A DNA stretch of 64,000 bases from Candidatus Scybalocola faecigallinarum (GCA_018711005.1 DVIT01000031.1:46739-110738); one strand, 5' to 3'; counted from the stretch's first letter, positions 26,590-36,067 are shown. Numbers and translations: made by a program. Notes: generated from the sequence alone by a model not told the origin.

Positions 26590-29100
26590 ATGAATCCGTA
26601 TCAAACGCAAGCATCCAGAGAAGCTCTGGCCCGTCAGATGGTGGCTTCTTCCCTGGTGCTGTTAAAAAATGAGGATCACTGCCTGCCGTTGAGGCCGGGG
26701 CGTGCGGCATTTTTTGGCCGGGCGGCTTACCGCTTAAATATCAGCGGCTCCGGTTCAGGAGATGCAGGCCGGGGAAAGAAGGTTCTTTCTCTGCCGGAGG
26801 CATGTGCTGCCCAGGGGATCGTGCCGGTGGGCGGGCTGGATGATTTTTACAAAGATTACTTTTCCAACGAAGTGCTGCCGGATCCTTTTGAAGAATTTAA
26901 GAAAGCTTTTGCCGGCGGCGCTGACCTGGTGGCCAGCGGCGTGATCTATGAGTTTTTCGGACGGTATAATGCCCAGATCCATGAGGTGGAAGTGCCCCGG
27001 GAGCAGATTCTGGCGGCGGCCGGGGAAACGGATACGGCGATTTATGTCCTTGGCCGGGCTACCGGCGGGGAGGAGTGCGACCGGAGACTTGAGGATGATT
27101 TTGAACTTCTGGAAGGGGAGATCCGTCTTTTGAACCAGCTTTGCCAGGCTTTTAAAAATGTGGTCGTGGTACTGAACGTTAATGGCATGGTTAATCTTTC
27201 CGGGATCCGGTCAATGCCTCAGGTAAAGGCGATCCTTTTTGCAGGCCTGCCGGGAGAAATGGGGGCTCTGGGGATTGCAGATGTGCTTTCCGGCGCGGTG
27301 TCTCCGTCCGGAAAAATGGCCTTTACAATGGCAGCGTCTTATGGAGATTATCCTGCGGCCAAAGATTTCAGCTATAACAAAGATGATCCGGACAGTATTT
27401 TAGAATATAAGGATTATAGTCTGGATGCTGCGGCCAATGGCAGCAAGGGTTTTGAAAAAAGCCCGGTGACGGTTTATCGGGAAGGGATTTATATTGGATA
27501 CCGTTATTTTGACACCTTTGGGAAGGATGTGCTTTATCCGTTTGGGTACGGCCTTTCCTATGCGGCGTTTAAGATTAAAGATGCGGCGGTTTCTTTAACA
27601 GCCGCGGGGCTTGATGTGACAGCCGTTGCAGCCAATGTGGGCGACCCGGCACAGGGGGCATCCGGCCGGGAGGTTGTCCAGGTTTATGTATCCAGGCCCC
27701 AGGGCCGTCTGGAGCAGCCCTATCAGATTTTTGCCGGATGCTGCAAAACGCCTGAGATTGGGCCGGGGACTGAGGCTCAGGTGGCTATACCCATTTCGTG
27801 GAAGGATCTGGCTTCCTATGACGAGGAAAGCTCATCCTGGATCCTGGAGGCCGGAGATTACGTGATCCGTGTGGGTAATTCTTCACGGGATACATTTCCT
27901 GCCGCTGTGGTGCGCTTATCAGAGACCGTGATCTGTGAAACGGCAGAACGAGCTTTGGCGTTAAATCCGGCAAATGAAGGAAAGATAAGCTTCCTGTCGT
28001 CAAAAGACAGCACTGCCGGTTTTGCACCGGTGGACCCTTGTGTGCCTGTGATTTCCCTGAACTCTGGCGATGTAAAAATCCAAGGGGCTACTGCAAAGAA
28101 CGGTGATGGCACACCGGTGGATATGGCTGAACTTACGGCACAGATGACGATACCGGAGCTGGCTGTGCTTGTCAACGGATATGGCCCGGGGCTGCCCTTT
28201 GGCGGCTTTGGCACAGCGGCGCCGCCGACGATCCAGTATGAGGACGGGACCGATATTGCTGTAAGTACCCATAAGACCGGAAATGCAGGGTATATTTCTC
28301 CGGCCATAGAAAAGTATGGCATCCCATCCGTTTTTTATAAAGACGGCCCGGCCGGTGTAGGCAAGATCGCATGGCCGGTGGAGATGCTTATTGCATGCAG
28401 CTTTGATGCAGATATGGCCTATGCCTTTGGCGCAGCCTGCGGCCAGGAAGCCGATGAGCTGATGGTAGACAGCTGGCTGGGACCGGCCCTGAACTTACAT
28501 AGAAATCCTTTAGGCGGACGGAATTTTGAATATTTTTCAGAAGATCCGGTGCTGTCCGGAATTTTAGGGGCAGCCATCGCACAGGGCGCTGCGCAAAATT
28601 GTAAGACTACGGTTTGCCCGAAGCATTTTGCAGTGAATGAGCAGGAAACATACCGCCGGGGCAGTCTTAAAAAGTCTATTGATGCGGTGGATTCCATACT
28701 GACAGAGCGCACGGCCAGAGAGGTTTATTTAAAGCCCTTTGAAATGGTCATTAAAACCGGATGTGTCCGCAGCCTTATGACGGCATTTAACAAGATCAAC
28801 GGCGTATTTGCCGCAGGAAATGCTGATCTGTGTACCCGGATCCTCAGGGATGAATGGGGCTTTGACGGCGTTGTTGTGACTGACTGGGGCGATATGGATA
28901 TTGTTGTGGATGGTGCAGATGCCGTTGCCGCAGGAAATGATGTGATTATGCCGGGAGGCCCGCCAGTGATCCATCAGGTGCTTAAAGGCTATGAAGAAGG
29001 CCGGGTAAGCCGCGGACAGCTGGAAGCGGCTGTGATCCATTTAATGAAGCTGGTCAAAAATTCCCAATCTTATAAAGCGTGGTGTATGGAAAAGGATTGA
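26590..29100 (+). CDS. GH3 beta-glucosidase-like enzyme with reversed domain order
   Basis: 836 residues, no signal peptide, so cytoplasmic. The (alpha/beta)6 sandwich normally found C-terminal comes first (SSLVLLKNEDHCLPL at residue 20, LFAGLPGEMGALGIADVLSG). A fibronectin-III-like domain follows (REVVQVYVSRPQGRLEQP). Then comes the catalytic TIM barrel, with FYKDGPAGVG, NLHRNPLGGRNFEYFSEDP, KHFAVNEQE and the nucleophile Asp in GVVVTDWGD. This permuted layout is known for a subset of clostridial and rumen GH3 enzymes. It should hydrolyse beta-linked glucosides or related oligosaccharides; specificity is not visible. Confidence 0.9.
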   Translation: MNPYQTQASREALARQMVASSLVLLKNEDHCLPLRPGRAAFFGRAAYRLNISGSGSGDAGRGKKVLSLPEACAAQGIVPVGGLDDFYKDYFSNEVLPDPFEEFKKAFAGGADLVASGVIYEFFGRYNAQIHEVEVPREQILAAAGETDTAIYVLGRATGGEECDRRLEDDFELLEGEIRLLNQLCQAFKNVVVVLNVNGMVNLSGIRSMPQVKAILFAGLPGEMGALGIADVLSGAVSPSGKMAFTMAASYGDYPAAKDFSYNKDDPDSILEYKDYSLDAAANGSKGFEKSPVTVYREGIYIGYRYFDTFGKDVLYPFGYGLSYAAFKIKDAAVSLTAAGLDVTAVAANVGDPAQGASGREVVQVYVSRPQGRLEQPYQIFAGCCKTPEIGPGTEAQVAIPISWKDLASYDEESSSWILEAGDYVIRVGNSSRDTFPAAVVRLSETVICETAERALALNPANEGKISFLSSKDSTAGFAPVDPCVPVISLNSGDVKIQGATAKNGDGTPVDMAELTAQMTIPELAVLVNGYGPGLPFGGFGTAAPPTIQYEDGTDIAVSTHKTGNAGYISPAIEKYGIPSVFYKDGPAGVGKIAWPVEMLIACSFDADMAYAFGAACGQEADELMVDSWLGPALNLHRNPLGGRNFEYFSEDPVLSGILGAAIAQGAAQNCKTTVCPKHFAVNEQETYRRGSLKKSIDAVDSILTERTAREVYLKPFEMVIKTGCVRSLMTAFNKINGVFAAGNADLCTRILRDEWGFDGVVVTDWGDMDIVVDGADAVAAGNDVIMPGGPPVIHQVLKGYEEGRVSRGQLEAAVIHLMKLVKNSQSYKAWCMEKD

Positions 29101-29117
29101 TATGCGTTTGTAAATGG

Positions 29118-29155
29118 AATAAGGGGGCTCCTGTTGATGGGAGTCCCCTTATTTC
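29118..29155. terminator. Bidirectional terminator
   Basis: AATAAGGGG (29118-29126) pairs with CCCCTTATT (29145-29153) with CTCC/GGGAG inside; T-run on + and T-run on the minus side. It serves GH3 and the facing minus-strand relic. Confidence 0.85.
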
Positions 29156-29518
29156 GTCCGCTGTTTCAGAGACATGTAGCTGTCCAGGAGCAGCTGATTT
29201 TTAAGCGCAGTCCCCTGGGTCTCGATGCGCTGGCGGGCAAAGGAGCGTACAGCAATATGGGCCGAGATCAGCCCGCATACCATGGTCAGCCGCCAGGTGA
29301 TCCAGTAAAGAGCTCCGTCGTAGTAGCCATACCGGAAAAAGCTGATGATCAGAGCAATGCAGATCCCATATTCCACCCGGGGATGGAAACGCGCATCATA
29401 TCTCCGGGTCATTGGTAATGGAATCGGCAGGGATTGGCGTTTGGGTGCCGTCACTTTGGATTTTTACAGAAGTGTCCCAGTTAATATACTCCACAGTTAC
29501 CATTTCTATTGTACTCAC
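29149..29518 (-). pseudogene. Small membrane protein gene, frameshifted
   Basis: Two minus-strand frames read as one protein. The upstream part (from GTG 29518 or ATG 29503) gives EYINWDTSVKIQSDGTQTPI...SITNDPE, then stops. Shifting frame by one base near 29400 continues as YDARFHPRVEYGICIALII, two hydrophobic stretches and a basic tail ending SLKQRTK. A -35/-10 pair TTGAGA, 17 bases, TACAAT lies at the 5' end on the minus strand. It fits a small two-helix membrane protein broken by a one-base change. Family unknown. The remaining gap to 29679 holds no other gene I can support. Confidence 0.5.
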
Positions 29519-29679
29519 ATTTTTCTGTTTTCTCAAGATAAAGAGTTTAGAATTTATTTAAGTTTTTCCGGAAAAATATTTATCCCTCCGTGTTACTCTC
29601 AAAGGGCAGAAAAACTTTCATGCCAAATACGGCAGGAAGGATCGTCTTTGCTTAGATTATTGGTAAGGAGGCTTCGCGT

Positions 29680-31923
29680 ATGTATGAATATTTGACCGGT
29701 TTAACGACCCGGGATGTGGAAGAACGCCGTATGCGGGGGGAAGGCGGTGCTCCCCAGGCCAGGATCACAAAGAGCCGGGGAAAGATTATTGGGAATAATC
29801 TGTTCACATTGTTTAATTTCCTGAATTTTCTTATTGCAGCCCTTTTGTTTGCTGTAGGCGCCTATTCCAATATGCTGTTTATTGCCATTATTATCCTGAA
29901 CATTGTTATTGGGATCGCCCAGGAGCTTAAGGCCAAAAAGCTGGTGGATGAGCTGTCCATTTTAAACCGGCCTTCGGTGCGGGTGCGCAGAAATGAAAAA
30001 GAGGTGTCCATTGCTCTGGAGGAGATCGTAAAGGATGACCTGATGATCCTTTCTGGCGGTGACCAGATCGTAAATGATGGGGTGATCGCTGCAGGAGAGC
30101 TGGAAGTCAACGAGTCGCTGCTGACCGGGGAAAGCGATGCAATCATTAAAAATGTGAATGATGCGCTTTTCTCAGGAAGCTTTGTTATTTCAGGAAAAGC
30201 CCTGGCCCGGGTGACCCATATGGGCAATGAAAACTATGCGGCCAAACTGGCCAATGAGGTGCGCCGGGAGAAAAAGGTACAGTCAGAGCTGTTAGGGTCC
30301 ATGAAAAAGGTGACACGGTTCACCAGCTTTTTGATCATCCCTTTGGGGATCCTGTTGTTTCTTGAGGCATTTTTCCTGCGTCAGGCGCCGGCGGATACGG
30401 CGGTGGTATCTTCCGCAGCGGCCCTTTTGGGAATGCTGCCAAAGGGCCTTGTCCTTCTTATATCTGTTTCCTTAGCCGCCGGGGTGATCCGGCTGGCGAA
30501 AATGAAGATCCTTGTGCAAAATATTTATTCTTTGGAAACGTTGGCCCATGTGGATACTTTATGCCTGGACAAGACCGGTACGATCACCGATGGCAACCTG
30601 ACGGTAAGTCGTGTGATCCCTATGGCAGAACAAAAGGCGCATTTTCAGCCCAGGGATGTTTACCGTCCGGTGCATAAGATCCCATTTTCTTCTAAAAGAA
30701 AGTGGGGATGTGTAAGCTTTGAGGATGCTGGGAGTATTTTTATTGGTGCGCCGGAAATACTTATGGGAGTGCTGCCCCAAAATCTGGTCTATGAAATGGA
30801 TCATGGACGCCGTGTTGTAGTGATTGCATATTCCGGGAGGCTGTGGGATAATAGTTTTAAGCTTCCGCCGGATCTTTATCCGCTGTACGGTGTTGCCCTG
30901 GAAGATCACATACGTCAGGGAGCGGCACAGACTCTGGAATTTTTCGACAAAGAAGGCGTAGATGTTAAGGTGATTTCCGGGGATCATATGAAAACCGTGT
31001 CCATGATCGCCCGGCGGGCCGGGCTTCACCGGTGGAAGGATGCCGTGGATATGTCCCTCCAGGGCGAGTTGCCGGATTATGATCAGCTTTGCCGGGATTA
31101 TGCCATTTTTGCCAGGGTTACGCCCGGACAAAAGCAGGAACTTGTTAAGGCGCTTAAGCGCCAGGGACACCAGGTGGCCATGACCGGAGACGGGGTAAAC
31201 GACCTTTTGGCATTGCGAGAAGCGGATTGTTCCATTGCTGTGGCAGATGGAAGCGATGCCAGCCGACAGATTTCCCAGGTTGTTTTGCTGGATTCGGATT
31301 TCACTCATTTGCCCCAGGTGGTTATGGAAGGGCGCAAGGTGATCCACAATGTGACCCGGACGGCCCAGGTATTTTTTATTAAAACCATTTATTCCGTCCT
31401 TGTTTCCCTGTTTTGCCTGCTGACCAACCAGGCGTTCCCATTTATTCCCATACAGATCACTCTGGTGGATGCATGTATTGAGGCATGGCCGTCGTTTTTA
31501 ACGATCCTGGAGTCAAATACATCAAGAATCCGCAGACGTTTTCTTCCGGCTGCCATTTCCGGGGCTGCGCCCTTTGGCGTGGCGGTAACGGTAATGATCA
31601 TGATTATGAGCCTTGCCCAGCCGTTTCCCCAGCCGCAGCTTCAGACGGTAATGTATCTGATGCTTGTTGTGATCTCTATGACAGCGGTGGTTAAAAGCTG
31701 CTGGCCAATGAATCCGCTGCGGATTTTTATTTGCGTGACTATGATCGGCGGAACATTTTTTGCGCTGGCCATTCTTCCGTCACTGTTTGAGATCAGTGCG
31801 GTTACTGGGCCGATGCTGGCTGCGACCTGCGCAGGCTCAGCCCTGTCCCTGCTGGCGGTGATAGTTCTTTGGGGCGTGAGGTGTTACATACTGCAGCGGC
31901 GCAGTGAAAAAGGGGATGAGTAA
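29680..31923 (+). CDS. Cation-transporting P-type ATPase with short nucleotide-binding domain
   Basis: 747 residues; ATP-driven cation pump. Motifs in order: actuator loop LTGES, phosphorylation site DKTGTITDG, nucleotide-binding region IPFSSKRKWG and VGAPE-like IGAPEIL, hinge MTGDGVNDLLALREADCSIAVADGSDA, and about ten transmembrane helices. No CPx or N-terminal metal-binding motif, so not a heavy-metal pump; it resembles the Streptococcus-type cation ATPase E group. Only about 30 residues separate DKTGT from IPFSS, where relatives have roughly 70, so part of the N domain seems deleted in frame. RBS AAGGAGG. The PAP2 gene follows after 2 bases. Confidence 0.85.
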   Translation: MYEYLTGLTTRDVEERRMRGEGGAPQARITKSRGKIIGNNLFTLFNFLNFLIAALLFAVGAYSNMLFIAIIILNIVIGIAQELKAKKLVDELSILNRPSVRVRRNEKEVSIALEEIVKDDLMILSGGDQIVNDGVIAAGELEVNESLLTGESDAIIKNVNDALFSGSFVISGKALARVTHMGNENYAAKLANEVRREKKVQSELLGSMKKVTRFTSFLIIPLGILLFLEAFFLRQAPADTAVVSSAAALLGMLPKGLVLLISVSLAAGVIRLAKMKILVQNIYSLETLAHVDTLCLDKTGTITDGNLTVSRVIPMAEQKAHFQPRDVYRPVHKIPFSSKRKWGCVSFEDAGSIFIGAPEILMGVLPQNLVYEMDHGRRVVVIAYSGRLWDNSFKLPPDLYPLYGVALEDHIRQGAAQTLEFFDKEGVDVKVISGDHMKTVSMIARRAGLHRWKDAVDMSLQGELPDYDQLCRDYAIFARVTPGQKQELVKALKRQGHQVAMTGDGVNDLLALREADCSIAVADGSDASRQISQVVLLDSDFTHLPQVVMEGRKVIHNVTRTAQVFFIKTIYSVLVSLFCLLTNQAFPFIPIQITLVDACIEAWPSFLTILESNTSRIRRRFLPAAISGAAPFGVAVTVMIMIMSLAQPFPQPQLQTVMYLMLVVISMTAVVKSCWPMNPLRIFICVTMIGGTFFALAILPSLFEISAVTGPMLAATCAGSALSLLAVIVLWGVRCYILQRRSEKGDE

Positions 31924-31925
31924 TA

Positions 31926-32462
31926 ATGACAGAATTTGCGATTTTAGATTTTATCCAGGAGCATTTGCGCACCCCGGTTGGGGATATGCTCATGCCGTTG
32001 ATCACACGCCTTGGCAATGGAGGCTTTTTGTGGATCCTGACAGGACTTATCCTCCTGGTGCAAAAAAAGCACCGAAAAGCCGGAATTTTAGTGCTGGCCT
32101 CTCTGGCAATGGAGATACTTTTCTGTAATGTGTATTTAAAAAATGCCGTGGCAGCGCCAAGGCCCTGCGACCTGAATCCGTCAGTGGCCCTTTTGATCCC
32201 AAAGCCTGCGGATTTTTCCTTTCCTTCCGGACATACCGGCGCCTCCTTTGCGGCGGTGACGGCCCTGTTTTTAGGAAAGGTGAGGGGATGGTACTGGTTT
32301 TTGATCCCGGCAGTGCTGATCGCATTTTCCAGATTGTATTTGTATGTCCACTTTCCATCGGATATTCTGGGGGGCATTGTTGTGGGGATTCTCAGCGCCA
32401 TTTTGGCGTGGGCCGGTATGTATGTGATCTGTCGGGTGCAAAAAAAACGTGAAAGGGGATGA
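31926..32462 (+). CDS. PAP2-family membrane phosphatase
   Basis: 178 residues with about five transmembrane helices. All three PAP2 motifs are present: KNAVAAPRP, PSGHTGASF and SRLYLYVHFPSDILGG. Such enzymes dephosphorylate undecaprenyl diphosphate or phosphatidic/phosphatidylglycerol phosphates at the outer membrane face. Two bases after the P-type ATPase, so in one operon. Confidence 0.9.
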   Translation: MTEFAILDFIQEHLRTPVGDMLMPLITRLGNGGFLWILTGLILLVQKKHRKAGILVLASLAMEILFCNVYLKNAVAAPRPCDLNPSVALLIPKPADFSFPSGHTGASFAAVTALFLGKVRGWYWFLIPAVLIAFSRLYLYVHFPSDILGGIVVGILSAILAWAGMYVICRVQKKRERG

Positions 32463-32485
32463 AGGGGTGTCCGTAAAAAAAAGGG

Positions 32486-33434
32486 GTGTCTTTGAAAAAA
32501 AGAATGTTTTATTCCAATATGCTGATCATTTTTTCGGCCCTGCTGGCCTTAATGGTGATCATTGTAGGGGTTTTAGTGTTTTTTGAGGATTCCGTGGAGG
32601 CGCAGTTTCATTTGGCCATGGAGGCGGCCGGACCAGTCAGCACTGAGACAGACTGGCCGGAGCAGGCGCTGCAGCAGCTTTTCGGTACAGTTGTTGCGGC
32701 GGTAATACTGATCAGCATGGGGGCCATCGGGGTAGTTCTTTTGCTGGCAGCTTTTTTTACAAAACGGATGAACCGCCGGATCATGACACCGGCAGCAGCG
32801 GCTGGACAATGAAAGGGCCAGGATCGATATGGTGACCGGCATTTCCCATGATCTGCGCACACCTCTTACATCCATCCAGGGGTATATTAAAGGGGTGCTG
32901 GACGGTGTGGCGGATACCCGGGAAAAGCAGGAAATGTATTTAAAAACTGCCTATGAAGCCACAGAGGAAATGAACGTCCTTTTGCAGAAGCTGTTTGATT
33001 TTTCCAGAATGGAAAGCGGGCAGATGCCCTTTCATATGGTCCGGGTAGATCTGGCAGAATATACGGCAGCCTATGTGGCCCAGGTGCGGCGTATTTTTGA
33101 TAACCTGCTGGAAAACAGTGAAAAATATGCAGGCGTCTGTCCGGTGCGGGTGGATATTTTTATCCGTGAGGACGAGGGCGGCATTTTGCTGGAGTGGAAG
33201 GACAATGGCCAGGGAGTGGCTGATGAGAAGCTATCCAGGATTTTTGACCGATTTTACCGCTGTGATGAAGCCCGTCAGGAAAAAGGCAGCGGCGTTGGAC
33301 TTTATGTGGTAAAATATATTATGGAACGCCATCATGGATGGGTGACGGCCCAAAATGACGGCGGGCTGAAGATCTGTCTGTATTTTCCTAAGGAGGCAAA
33401 AAATATTGGAAAAAATACTGATTGCAGAGGATGA
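32486..33434 (+). pseudogene. Sensor histidine kinase, two internal deletions
   Basis: The start (GTG) encodes an N-terminal helix and a second transmembrane helix ending TKRMNRRIMTP. The HAMP region that should follow is missing and the frame is lost (stop at 32812). The other frame resumes NERARIDMVTGISHDLRTPLTSIQGY with the H-box His, a complete dimerisation helix, then LAEYTAAYVAQVRRIFDNLLENSEKY. There some 60 residues between the X region and the N box seem missing in frame. G1/F/G2 boxes (DNGQGVADEKLSRIFDRF, GSGVGLYVV) are intact. Presumed dead; its response regulator overlaps by 29 bases and is also damaged. Confidence 0.85.
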
Positions 33435-33842
33435 CCGAAGAATCGCCCAGCTGGAGCAGGACTATCTTGAAAGCAACGGATTTGCCACAGCCTGGGTGGC
33501 TGACGGCGCTCAGGTGACCCCGGCTATGAAAAGGGACCATTACGATCTTGTGCTGCTGGATATTATGTTTCCCGGATGCAGCGGGTATGATATTTGCCGC
33601 ACTGTGCGGGAGCTGAAGCTTCCTAACCGGGAATTTGAGCTTTTGCGGTTTCTTGCCCAAAACCCCAATATTGTTTTTCTAAGGAAGAACTGTTTGAAAA
33701 AATATGGGGCTATGATTACATATCGGATGCGGTGACGGTTTCCGTCCATATTAACCGTCTGAGGGAGAAGATCGAGGATGATGCCAGAAATCCAAAGATC
33801 ATTGAAACTGTTTGGGGCGCAGGATACCGCCTGAATGACTAA
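33406..33842 (+). pseudogene. OmpR-family response regulator, internal deletion and frameshift
   Basis: Start TTG after AAGGAGG. Receiver begins ILIAEDDRRIAQLEQDYLE and carries the phosphoacceptor in LVLLDIMFPG, then jumps at TVREL to KLPNREFELLRFLAQNPN of the DNA-binding domain, so the second half of the receiver and the linker are missing. A frame change at about 33682 separates this from KEELFEKIWGYDYISDAV...WGAGYRLND, the rest of the winged helix, ending TAA 33840-33842. Both the kinase and the regulator are therefore relics. Confidence 0.85.
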
Positions 33843-33865
33843 TTAAAAGAAAGAGGGAATGAGCA

Positions 33866-34729
33866 ATGTGGCTCTTATATGCGGCTGGCTCTGCATTTTT
33901 TGCAGGATTGACATCCATACTGGCAAAATGCGGGATACGAAAGACGGACTCTACGGTGGCGACGGCAGTGCGTACCATCGTGATCCTGATCTTTTCATGG
34001 CTTATCGTAGGTATTGTGGGCTCAGGAAGCCAGATCACATCCATCAGCTCCCGGACGCTGGTCTTTTTGATCCTTTCAGGCGCAGCTACCGGGGCGTCCT
34101 GGCTGTGTTATTTTAAGGCGCTACAGCTGGGGGATATTAATAAGGTGGTGCCTATTGATAAGTCCAGTACCGTGCTGACCATCCTTTTGGCCCTGATTTT
34201 ATTACAGGAAGGGGTCAGCCTTCCCAAGGCGATTGCAGTTGCTGCCATTGCCGCCGGGATCCTGCTTATGATTGAGAAAAAGGATGTGGAAAAAAAGAGC
34301 AATGGCCACGCCAGCTGGATGCTGTATGCTATCGGCTCTGCTTTTTTTGCCAGCCTGACTGCTATTCTTGGGAAGATCGGTATTTCTGATGTGGAGTCCA
34401 ACCTGGGAACGGCTATACGCACCATTGTTGTTTTGGTCATGGCCTGGGTCATGGTGTTTGCTGCGAAAAAAAACGGAGAAGTCCTCAGGATCGACCGCAA
34501 GGAACTGATCTTTATATGCCTTTCCGGCGTGGCCACCGGAGCGTCGTGGCTGTGCTATTACCGGGCCCTCCAGGAAGGCCCGGCCAGCGTGGTGGCGCCC
34601 ATTGATAAGCTGAGTGTTATTGTCACGGTGATCTTTTCTTACTTTGTTTTTGGAGAAAAGCTCAGCAAAAAGGCTTTGGCCGGACTTGGCCTGCTCACTG
34701 CCGGAACCGTGGCCATGGCTGTGCTTTAA
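33866..34729 (+). CDS. EamA/DMT-superfamily transporter
   Basis: 287 residues, ten hydrophobic helices in two EamA repeats. Each repeat begins similarly (WLLYAAGSAFFAGLTSILAKCGI; WMLYAIGSAFFASLTAILGKIGI) and each contains GVATGASWLCYYRALQ-like blocks. Integral membrane exporter or permease of small metabolites; no substrate can be given. Its stop overlaps the convergent aroF-like gene by 4 bases. Confidence 0.85.
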   Translation: MWLLYAAGSAFFAGLTSILAKCGIRKTDSTVATAVRTIVILIFSWLIVGIVGSGSQITSISSRTLVFLILSGAATGASWLCYFKALQLGDINKVVPIDKSSTVLTILLALILLQEGVSLPKAIAVAAIAAGILLMIEKKDVEKKSNGHASWMLYAIGSAFFASLTAILGKIGISDVESNLGTAIRTIVVLVMAWVMVFAAKKNGEVLRIDRKELIFICLSGVATGASWLCYYRALQEGPASVVAPIDKLSVIVTVIFSYFVFGEKLSKKALAGLGLLTAGTVAMAVL

Positions 34730-35733
34730 AGCTCCCGAAAAAATGCCGTGGCCCGGCGGACCTTGTCCATAAGGGTGTTAAACATTTCCGGAGTAAGGGA
34801 TTGAGGTCCGTCACATAAGGCTTTTTCCGGATCGTTGTGAACCTCGATCATCAGACCGTCGGCTCCGGCGGCAATGGCTGCCAGGGCCATAGGCTCTACC
34901 ATCCAGCGGATGCCGCAGGCGTGGGAAGGATCCACAATAACAGGAAGATGGGTCTTTTTCTTCAGCATGGGAATGGCGGACAGATCCAGGGTATTTCTCG
35001 TGGAAGGTTCAAAAGTGCGGATGCCCCGTTCGCACAGGATGACATTTTCATTGCCTCCGGCCATAATATATTCGGCGCTCATTAGGAGCTCATCCAGGGT
35101 ATTGGCCATTCCCCGCTTTAAAAGGATGGGGGTTTTCAGCTTGCCAACTTCTTTTAAAAGCTCAAAATTCTGCATATTGCGGGTGCCGATCTGGATCATA
35201 TCCACATCCTGGAACAGGTCAACATGCTCCGGGGTCATCAGTTCGGTGACCACGGGAAGGCCGCAGACCTTTTTGGCTTCAAGGAGGAGCTTCAGTCCTT
35301 CATCATGAAGTCCCTGGAACGCATAGGGAGATGTCCTTGGCTTAAATGCGCCGCCCCGCAGCAGTCCGGCGCCGCTTTGGGCCACGCTTAAGGCCACGCT
35401 GTTGATCTGCTGTGTATTTTCAATGGAGCATGGCCCTGCGATGACCTGGAAATGTCCGCCGCCGATTTTTTTCCCGGCAACATCCACCACAGTGTCCTGG
35501 GGATGGAATTTCCGGTTGGCTTTTTTATAGGGCTCCTGTACCCGTTTCACGCTTTCCACAATCTGACGGGCGGCCAGCCAGTCCATGTTGATCTTTGAGG
35601 TATCGCCGACAAGCCCCCAAAGCAGGGTGTCCTGGCCTTTGGATTTGTGTATATCCAGGCCAAGGGCGCGTATTTCTTTTTCCAGTAAATTTATTTCTTT
35701 TTCCGGTGCGTTTTCTTTAAAAATAATGATCAT
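34726..35733 (-). CDS. aroF: DAHP synthase, type I-beta with N-terminal regulatory domain
   Basis: Condenses phosphoenolpyruvate and erythrose-4-phosphate, first step of the shikimate pathway. 335 residues. Residues 1 to about 70 form a ferredoxin-like domain, which in related enzymes binds Tyr or Phe for feedback inhibition. The catalytic barrel has AGPCSIE, GGAFKPRTSPYAFQG, LLKRGMANT, and metal-site residues in DPSHACG and EVHNDP. The ATG at 35733 with AGGAGGATATAT is used; upstream in-frame codons run through the leader and are not coding. Expression appears controlled by the attenuator described below. Confidence 0.95.
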   Translation of the reverse strand: MIIIFKENAPEKEINLLEKEIRALGLDIHKSKGQDTLLWGLVGDTSKINMDWLAARQIVESVKRVQEPYKKANRKFHPQDTVVDVAGKKIGGGHFQVIAGPCSIENTQQINSVALSVAQSGAGLLRGGAFKPRTSPYAFQGLHDEGLKLLLEAKKVCGLPVVTELMTPEHVDLFQDVDMIQIGTRNMQNFELLKEVGKLKTPILLKRGMANTLDELLMSAEYIMAGGNENVILCERGIRTFEPSTRNTLDLSAIPMLKKKTHLPVIVDPSHACGIRWMVEPMALAAIAAGADGLMIEVHNDPEKALCDGPQSLTPEMFNTLMDKVRRATAFFREL

Positions 35734-35800
35734 TGTATATATCCTCCTTAATAAAATGGTTTGTGATCCGCTGCGGCAGGGCGGCAGCCGCTGCTGCGCA

Positions 35801-35837
35801 AAATAAAAAAGCTGATGTTGCGGGAACATCAGCTTTT
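35801..35837 (-). terminator. Attenuator terminator in the aroF leader
   Basis: On the minus strand GCTGATGTT (35833-35825) pairs perfectly with AACATCAGC (35819-35811) and is followed by TTTTTTATTT. It sits between a Tyr/Phe-rich leader frame and aroF. ATCAG in the stretch just before it could pair with CTGAT of the 5' arm, an antiterminator option. Confidence 0.85.
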
Positions 35838-35876
35838 GGGGGTAATTACAGTATAGAATCCGTCTGATCCTGTCTG

Positions 35877-35978
35877 TTATGGAGCTGTTCCGATGCAACA
35901 CAATAAATCCGCGCAGTCAAAGCCCGGATAATAATAACCATATGCAAAGCTAAAAGAATGATTATTTTGTGCTGTCAT
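35877..35978 (-). CDS. Tyr/Phe-rich leader peptide of the DAHP synthase gene
   Basis: 33-residue open frame with its own GGAGG 6 bases before the ATG. It contains FSFAYGYYYPGF: four Tyr and three Phe codons within 12 residues. It ends 40 bases before the terminator hairpin. This is the layout of ribosome-mediated attenuation: scarcity of charged tRNA-Tyr or tRNA-Phe stalls the ribosome and prevents terminator formation. The composition and position are seen directly; the regulatory role is inferred. No T-box sequence was found in the leader. Confidence 0.8.
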   Translation of the reverse strand: MTAQNNHSFSFAYGYYYPGFDCADLLCCIGTAP

Positions 35979-36038
35979 AGATACCTCCAAAAGATCACAC
36001 TCCGGCGATCAGGGCGCCGGAGATTTTTGTTTTCCTAG

Positions 36039-36067
36039 ATTTTAGCAGAAAAATTTCAATATGTCAA
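36039..36067 (-). promoter_or_regulatory. Sigma-A promoter of the aroF leader transcript
   Basis: Minus strand TTGACA (36067-36062), 17-base spacer, TAAAAT (36044-36039). The transcript would have a leader of about 300 bases, including a GC-rich hairpin CTCCGGCG/CGCCGGAG (near 36000-36022) ahead of the leader peptide. Confidence 0.8.

Noticed and set aside
35733..36030. T-box riboswitch in the aroF leader
   Set aside because: No AGGGTGGNACCGCG-type T-box sequence or specifier-loop layout; the leader peptide and hairpin explain the region better.
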